Part shown: positions 57,960 through 64,000 of the stretch, one piece after another
Layout of the letters: each line of letters opens with the position of its first letter
Position numbering within the stretch: the stretch's first letter is position 1
Origin: Chamaelirium japonicum
Taxonomy: Eukaryota; Streptophyta; Magnoliopsida; Liliales; Melanthiaceae
DNA length: 64,000 nt
Direction of reading: 5' to 3'
NCBI GenBank assembly: GCA_947650365.1
Contig: OX393551.1
Span: forward strand, 59,862,673-59,926,672
The notes under the pieces: generated by a model
Told to the model about the DNA's origin: nothing
Seen by the model: the letters and a program-made list of their open reading frames with translations, nothing else
Databases searched by the model: none
Position numbers and translations under genes: made by a program

Positions 57960-58144
57960 TAGGGGTGCAACTAGGGTCGGGTAAAATAGAGAACCGAACC
58001 AACCCGACCTAAATGAACCGGGTTGGTTTGGCTATTTTGACTAAATGGGTTGGTTTGGTTCTAAATTTTGTGGATCCGATTAAATACGGATAGGCTCCGG
58101 ATTGGGGCTTCGGTAGACCGACCTAATCCGGGAACCAAACTCAT
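57960..58144. mobile_element. Possible hAT-like MITE end
   Basis: TAGGGGTGCAACTAGGGTCG followed by AACCGAACCAACCCGACC and GGGTTGGTTTGG resembles the termini and interior of the GGGTCGGGT elements at 1-199 and 21813-22238. Only one end is visible before the microsatellite begins. Confidence 0.35.
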
Positions 58145-58294
<150 letters not shown>

Positions 58295-58296
58295 GA

Positions 58297-58466
58297 TGTA
58301 GTGTGTTAGTATTATATTAGTCCCACCTCGGTTGTGGTAACATAATGGTGTGCGTACTCTCTCTATATAAAGAGAGATAGTCTTATGTAATGTAATTGAG
58401 ATCAATGAGATAATACAAGGAGCTTTTCTCCCCAATCCTATTCTCTCTCCCCCTCTCTTCGTAACA
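58297..58466 (+). repeat. 5' LTR of short-LTR element
   Basis: Starts TGTAGTGTGTTAG and ends CTTCGTAACA. It includes CTCTCTATATAAAGAGAG, a TATA box inside a small inverted repeat. Confidence 0.92.
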
Positions 58467-58479
58467 TGGTATCAGAGCC
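58467..58479 (+). other. Primer-binding site of short-LTR element
   Basis: TGGTATCAGAGCC directly after the LTR, complementary to initiator tRNA-Met; typical of Ty1/copia and of many TRIMs. Confidence 0.9.
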
Positions 58480-60176
58480 AACCCTCTTGGCCTAGGGTTC
58501 GACGCTCTCCTCTCCGGCCTCGGCCTCCTCGGTCGTCGTCGACGACATCGAGGAGGCCGGGAAAAATAAAAAAATTGTTGTTTTTTTTTTCCCGTCTCTC
58601 TACCGCCGAATCTGCCTTCAGTCTCGTGCTGTTGCTCCGGCCCGGTGCGACGCTCGTCCGTCGTGTTCTCAACCCCGCACCGGCACCCGGCCCGGCCCTG
58701 CACCCGTCTCCGGCCCGGCCCTGCGCCTTCATTGCACCAGCCACCTGCTGCCTGGCGCCGGTCACCTGATGCCTTGCACCGGCACCGGAGCCCACCGTCC
58801 GCCTGCACCGGAGCCCGATCCAGGTCCGATCGTCCCCGCCGGCCCACCGCCCCCGCTCGGATCTGCCTTGCCACCTCCGAGCTCCGGGCTCACCTCCGGC
58901 CCCCCCTCGTCGCGCGCACGTACAGGAACCCACGAAGGGGGAGGGTCGGACCCCCCTTCGTCATCGGCCGCCTGTGCGACCGCTGCCGTCGGCCTCGAGC
59001 TCATGGCCCGAAGCGCCCGCCGTCCAAGCTGGTCCGGCCCGATGTCGGTGCCTCGCCATCCAAGCCCCACGCTCGTCGTCCGACCGTCCACCTACGCGAG
59101 CTCTGGCCGCTGCCTGCGCAGTCGATGTCTCCTCTGGTTGCTTCCTCCCCTGCGTGCGATCCGGCGCCGCCCCTAGCCTCTGGTGCCTCCGCCTCTACGC
59201 CGCTCCGAGCCTCCGGAGCTGCCGCGCTCGCTGGCCCGCCGGCCCGCTTGAAGACCCGCCGGCCCTGCGCCTCGCTGCGCCTGCGCTTGAAGACCCGCAG
59301 GCCCTGCGCCTGAAGACCCGCCGGCCGGATCTGCCCGCACCGGCCCTGCACCTCCACCGCACTGGCCTGCCGTTGCCCTGCGCCCGTCGATCCCGCAGCT
59401 CACTGCGCCGCCCGGATTTCTCTCTCGTCTCTCTCTTAATTTTTTTTCTCTCTTTCCTTATCTGTTCTCTCTCTCTCTCTTTCTTTATATCTCTGTTTCC
59501 TTTATTTTATTTTATTTTATTTTTTTGCTTTGATCACAACCGTCCATACATTCTCTCGTAGCCGACTCTATCTTATCTCACGTCTCTCTCTCATCCGGAT
59601 CCCCTTTGAAACCAAATCACAGTCGTCCATGCCGGTCCTACACCCTCTATTTTATCCTCCTTCTCTCTCTAGTTTGATCACAGCCATCCATGCGTTATCC
59701 GAACATCCCCACTTTTATTTTCTTCTCTTTATAAGTGATCACAGCCATCCGATTTGCATCGGATGACTGTGCTTTACGCTTCACCTATGCTACATCCGAC
59801 CCGACACGGCCCTCTGCACCCGATCCGACCCTCTTTCACTTGGTCCTTTGTGCTGCCCGGATCCTGTGCTCATACCATCTCGCCACCCGATCTGGCCCTT
59901 TCGTACCTGGCCGGCTCTTCGCATTTTCGCCTTGCGCTCTGATCTGTTGCGTTCTCTCTGTGGCCCTGCGCTCGAGCTACCGCTCCTCCTTTGGCTCCAG
60001 CCCGCACCCATTAATCTTGCTGGCTGCCAGAGCCCTAAGCCGTTTGATCCGGCCGCCTTGGCGTCCCGCGCCCGCTGTCCGCTGCACCTTGAGCTTTGTC
60101 AGCCCGCCTCGCTCTGTGCCCTTGCGCCTTGGTATTTTTGCGCTCTGCGCCCTACCGATCTGCCTTGCACCCTTTT

Positions 60177-60620
60177 AGATCCTCTCTCGTTCCGGTCACA
60201 CTTGTCTTGTGCCGGCTTTTAGATCCTCTTTAGTTCCGGTCACACTTGTTTTGTGCCGGCTTTTGGATCCTTTCTCGTTCCGGTCATACTTGTCTTGTGC
60301 CGGCTTTTAGATCCTCTCTAGTTCCGGTCACACTTATTTTGTGCCGGCTTTTGGATCCTTTCTCGTTCCTGTCATATTTGTCTTGTGCCGGCTTTTTGAT
60401 CCTCTCTAGTTCCGGTCACACTTGTTTTGTGTCGGCTTTTTGGATCCTTTCTCGTTCCGGTCACATTTGTCTTGTGCCGGCTTTTTTGATCCTCTCTAGT
60501 TCCGGTCACACTTGTTTTGTGCCGGCTTTTTGGATCCTTTCTTGTTCCAGTCACACTTGTCTTGTGCCGGCTTTTAGATCCACTCTCGTTCTGGTCATTC
60601 TTGCGCCGGCTTTTCTTGGT
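60177..60620. repeat. 44-bp tandem array with alternating units
   Basis: About ten units of GATCCT(C/T)TCT(A/C)GTTCCGGT, CACACTTGT(T/C)TTGTGCCGGC and TTTT. Two variants (CTCTAG with TTGTTTTG, and TTTCTCG with TTGTCTTG) alternate, giving an 88-bp dimer. It lies inside the short-LTR element. Confidence 0.85.
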
Positions 60621-61088
60621 CTTGTGACCCTATCAGAGCTACGACTCTTCATCTTCTCCTTCTTCTTTGTCTGTGATGATTGAGATCTTCTAAGAGGTGT
60701 CAAGTACTTGCTTCGGCCGGGTGCTTGCCTCTTATGAGGTCTCATGCATTCACATCTTTTCTTAGCCGCTCTCTCTCTCTCCTTTCGGCCTCCTTTATTG
60801 TCGGCTTCCATCACCATCGGCTTCCTCCGCTCCGATCCTTAGTGATCATTACCAATTCTCCCGGTTGACCTGCTTACAGGTTGGCCGGGTTCCCCCGGTT
60901 GTCCTGCTTGCAGGTCAATCGGGTTTCCAGGACGACTTGCTTGCAGGTCGTCCTGGCACTATCTTTACTTTACAGCATAAAAAAGGGTTATTTGATGTTT
61001 TTTTTTCTTTTTCTTTCTTTTTCCTTCCTTTTATTAAGCAAACTGATGTCAGTTTATACCTTACATCAGTTTGATAGAGGGTATTATA

Positions 61089-61254
61089 TGTAGTGTGTTA
61101 GTATTATATTAGTCCCACCTCGGTTGTGGTAATATAATGGTATGCGTACTCTCTCTATATAAAGAGAGGTAGTCTTATGTAATGTAATTGAGATCAATGA
61201 GATAATACAAGGAGCTTTTCTCCCCAATCCTATTCTCTCTCCCCCTCTCTTCGT

Positions 61255-61258
<4 letters not shown>
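61089..61258 (+). repeat. 3' LTR of short-LTR element
   Basis: Identical to the 5' LTR except at three positions. Directly followed by (TA)n. Confidence 0.92.

Positions 61259-61343
<85 letters not shown>
61259..61343. repeat. (TA)n tract 1
   Basis: Pure TA repeat between the short-LTR element and foldback unit A. Confidence 0.95.
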
Positions 61344-63250
<1,907 letters not shown>

Positions 63251-63324
<74 letters not shown>

Positions 63325-63395
63325 ATACGGGGTATGAGCTGACAGCCCATTTGGGCATTTGGGCTGTCAGCTCACAGCCCTCCGATCTTGATCAC
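63251..63395. repeat. (TA)n(GA)n tract 5 and small hairpin
   Basis: TA repeats 63251-63299 and GA repeats 63300-63324 are followed by GAGCTGACAGCCCA...TGGGCTGTCAGCTC (63337-63374), a near-perfect hairpin with a short loop. Confidence 0.8.
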
Positions 63396-64000
63396 CTACC
63401 GTCCGTTTATAAAAAAAAAAACACCCAACAACTGCCCTCTCTCTCTCTCTCTCTCTCTCCTTCGCTGAAGCTCGTCCCCGACCCCTCCCGTCTCCGGCCC
63501 CGATCCCCTCCGGCACGCCCGGAGCCCTCCGGCCCGGCACCCGACCCCCGGCCCTGCGGCTCGGCCCCCGGCCCTGCGCCCATCTCCGGCCCCGGTCCCG
63601 TCCGACCCCGGTCCCCTCCGGCGCCCCTGGTCCCCTCCGGCAATCCCTGGCAGCTGCGCCCGCCTCCGGCCCGGCCCCCGGCCCCCGACCCCTGCGCCGG
63701 TCTCAGGCCCCCGGCCTCCGGCGTCCCTGGCAGCTGCGCCCGTCCCTGACCTCTGGCGCCCCTGGCCCTGCGCCCGCCTCCGACCCCGGCACCTGGCCCC
63801 CGACCCCTGCGCGTCGTCCCCCGGCACCGGAGCCGAACAGCCTCCGGCCCGGCTGCGCGCCGTCCCCCGGCCGGATCCGGTGCCGGTGCCGGTGCCGGAG
63901 GGGGCAGCTGGAGCGGGAGGTCGGGGACGGGGCTGCTGCTACCGAGGTCGGGGACGGGGCTGCCGCTGCCGCTCACGAGAGAGAGGGAGAGGGAGAGAGA
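63396..64000. other. GC-rich low-complexity DNA
   Basis: After poly-A and (CT)n, irregular repeats of CTCCGGCCCCGATCCCCTCC and GGCCCGGCCCCCGGCCC fill the rest. Open frames on both strands (Pro/Ala/Gly/Arg-rich) are composition artefacts. It resembles 58660-58900 inside the short-LTR element and may be part of a related element continuing past the window. (GA)n begins near 63976. Confidence 0.5.

Larger units (their letters stand above)
58297..61258 (+). mobile_element. Short-LTR retrotransposon with non-coding interior (TRIM/LARD-like)
   Basis: LTRs of 170 bp (58297-58466 and 61089-61258) differ at three positions, about 1.8%, suggesting under one million years at an assumed 1.3e-8 rate. A TGGTATCAGAGCC primer site follows the left LTR and a weak purine tract (GATAGAGGG) precedes the right one. 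The 2.6-kb interior is GC-rich, low-complexity and without gag or pol; its long open frames in several phases are composition artefacts. It is a non-autonomous element: the LTRs are TRIM-sized but the interior is unusually long. No target duplication is seen, perhaps because (TA)n lies on both sides. Confidence 0.85.

Noticed and set aside
58383-60178. Long GC-rich frames (up to 222 residues) in the short-LTR element
   Set aside because: Overlapping open frames exist in several phases on both strands, no Gag or Pol motif appears, and part is a tandem repeat.

Overview
This window is nuclear DNA of a flowering plant. The evidence is one clear host gene for an EPIDERMAL PATTERNING FACTOR-like secreted peptide (EPFL, minus strand, exons between 22747 and 23733), plant-type LTR retrotransposons with plant tRNA primer sites, plant-style hAT and foldback MITEs, and long (TA)n, (CT)n and (GA)n microsatellites. 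The GC-rich EPFL exons and the dense nested LTR elements would suit a large-genome monocot or magnoliid, but the sequence does not settle the species. The window is perhaps 80-90% repeats, and no bacterial-style operon or defence system is present.

Layout. 1-731: the end of a GGGTCGGGT-rich hAT-like MITE, then an old Ty1/copia LTR fragment. 737-13517: a Ty3/gypsy element of the Tat lineage on the minus strand, with 5-bp target duplications, a satellite-like array and a plus-strand (antisense) spliced-looking ORF region in its 3' part. 13523-21800: repeat-rich intergenic DNA holding a foldback element, a perfect 46-bp palindrome, CT-repeat units, a 0.7-kb sequence in three tandem copies, and a compound TA/GT/GC/GA microsatellite. 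21813-22238: a hAT MITE with an 8-bp target duplication. 22747-23733: the EPFL gene. 24160-28450: small foldback elements, a LINE-type RNase H remnant, a second hAT-like MITE and a degenerate tandem repeat.

29126-56362 is a nest of three LTR elements. An old copia element (B, about 10.0 kb without its insertions) carries a younger copia of the same family (A, 30819-40809) inside its 5' LTR, and a pol-less gypsy relative of the Tat element (C, 43246 to about 50458) inside its gag region. The interior of C consists almost wholly of tandem arrays, many with periods near 70 bp. 56362-58144 holds a second foldback element, a SINE-like piece and a possible hAT end. 58145-63325 is a striking run of (TA)n tracts. 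Between them lie a short-LTR element with a GC-rich non-coding interior and four long inverted-repeat elements, each flanked on both sides by a simple-repeat tract, as in the microsatellite-targeting Micron elements of rice. The window ends in GC-rich, proline-codon low-complexity DNA resembling the interior of the short-LTR element.

How the parts relate. The only gene likely to serve the plant is EPFL, whose product should be a secreted ligand of ERECTA-family receptor kinases. The rest is a record of transposition. Nesting and LTR divergence (estimated by eye on samples) give the order B (oldest), then the Tat element and A, then the short-LTR element (youngest). C inserted after B; its age relative to the others is not resolved.
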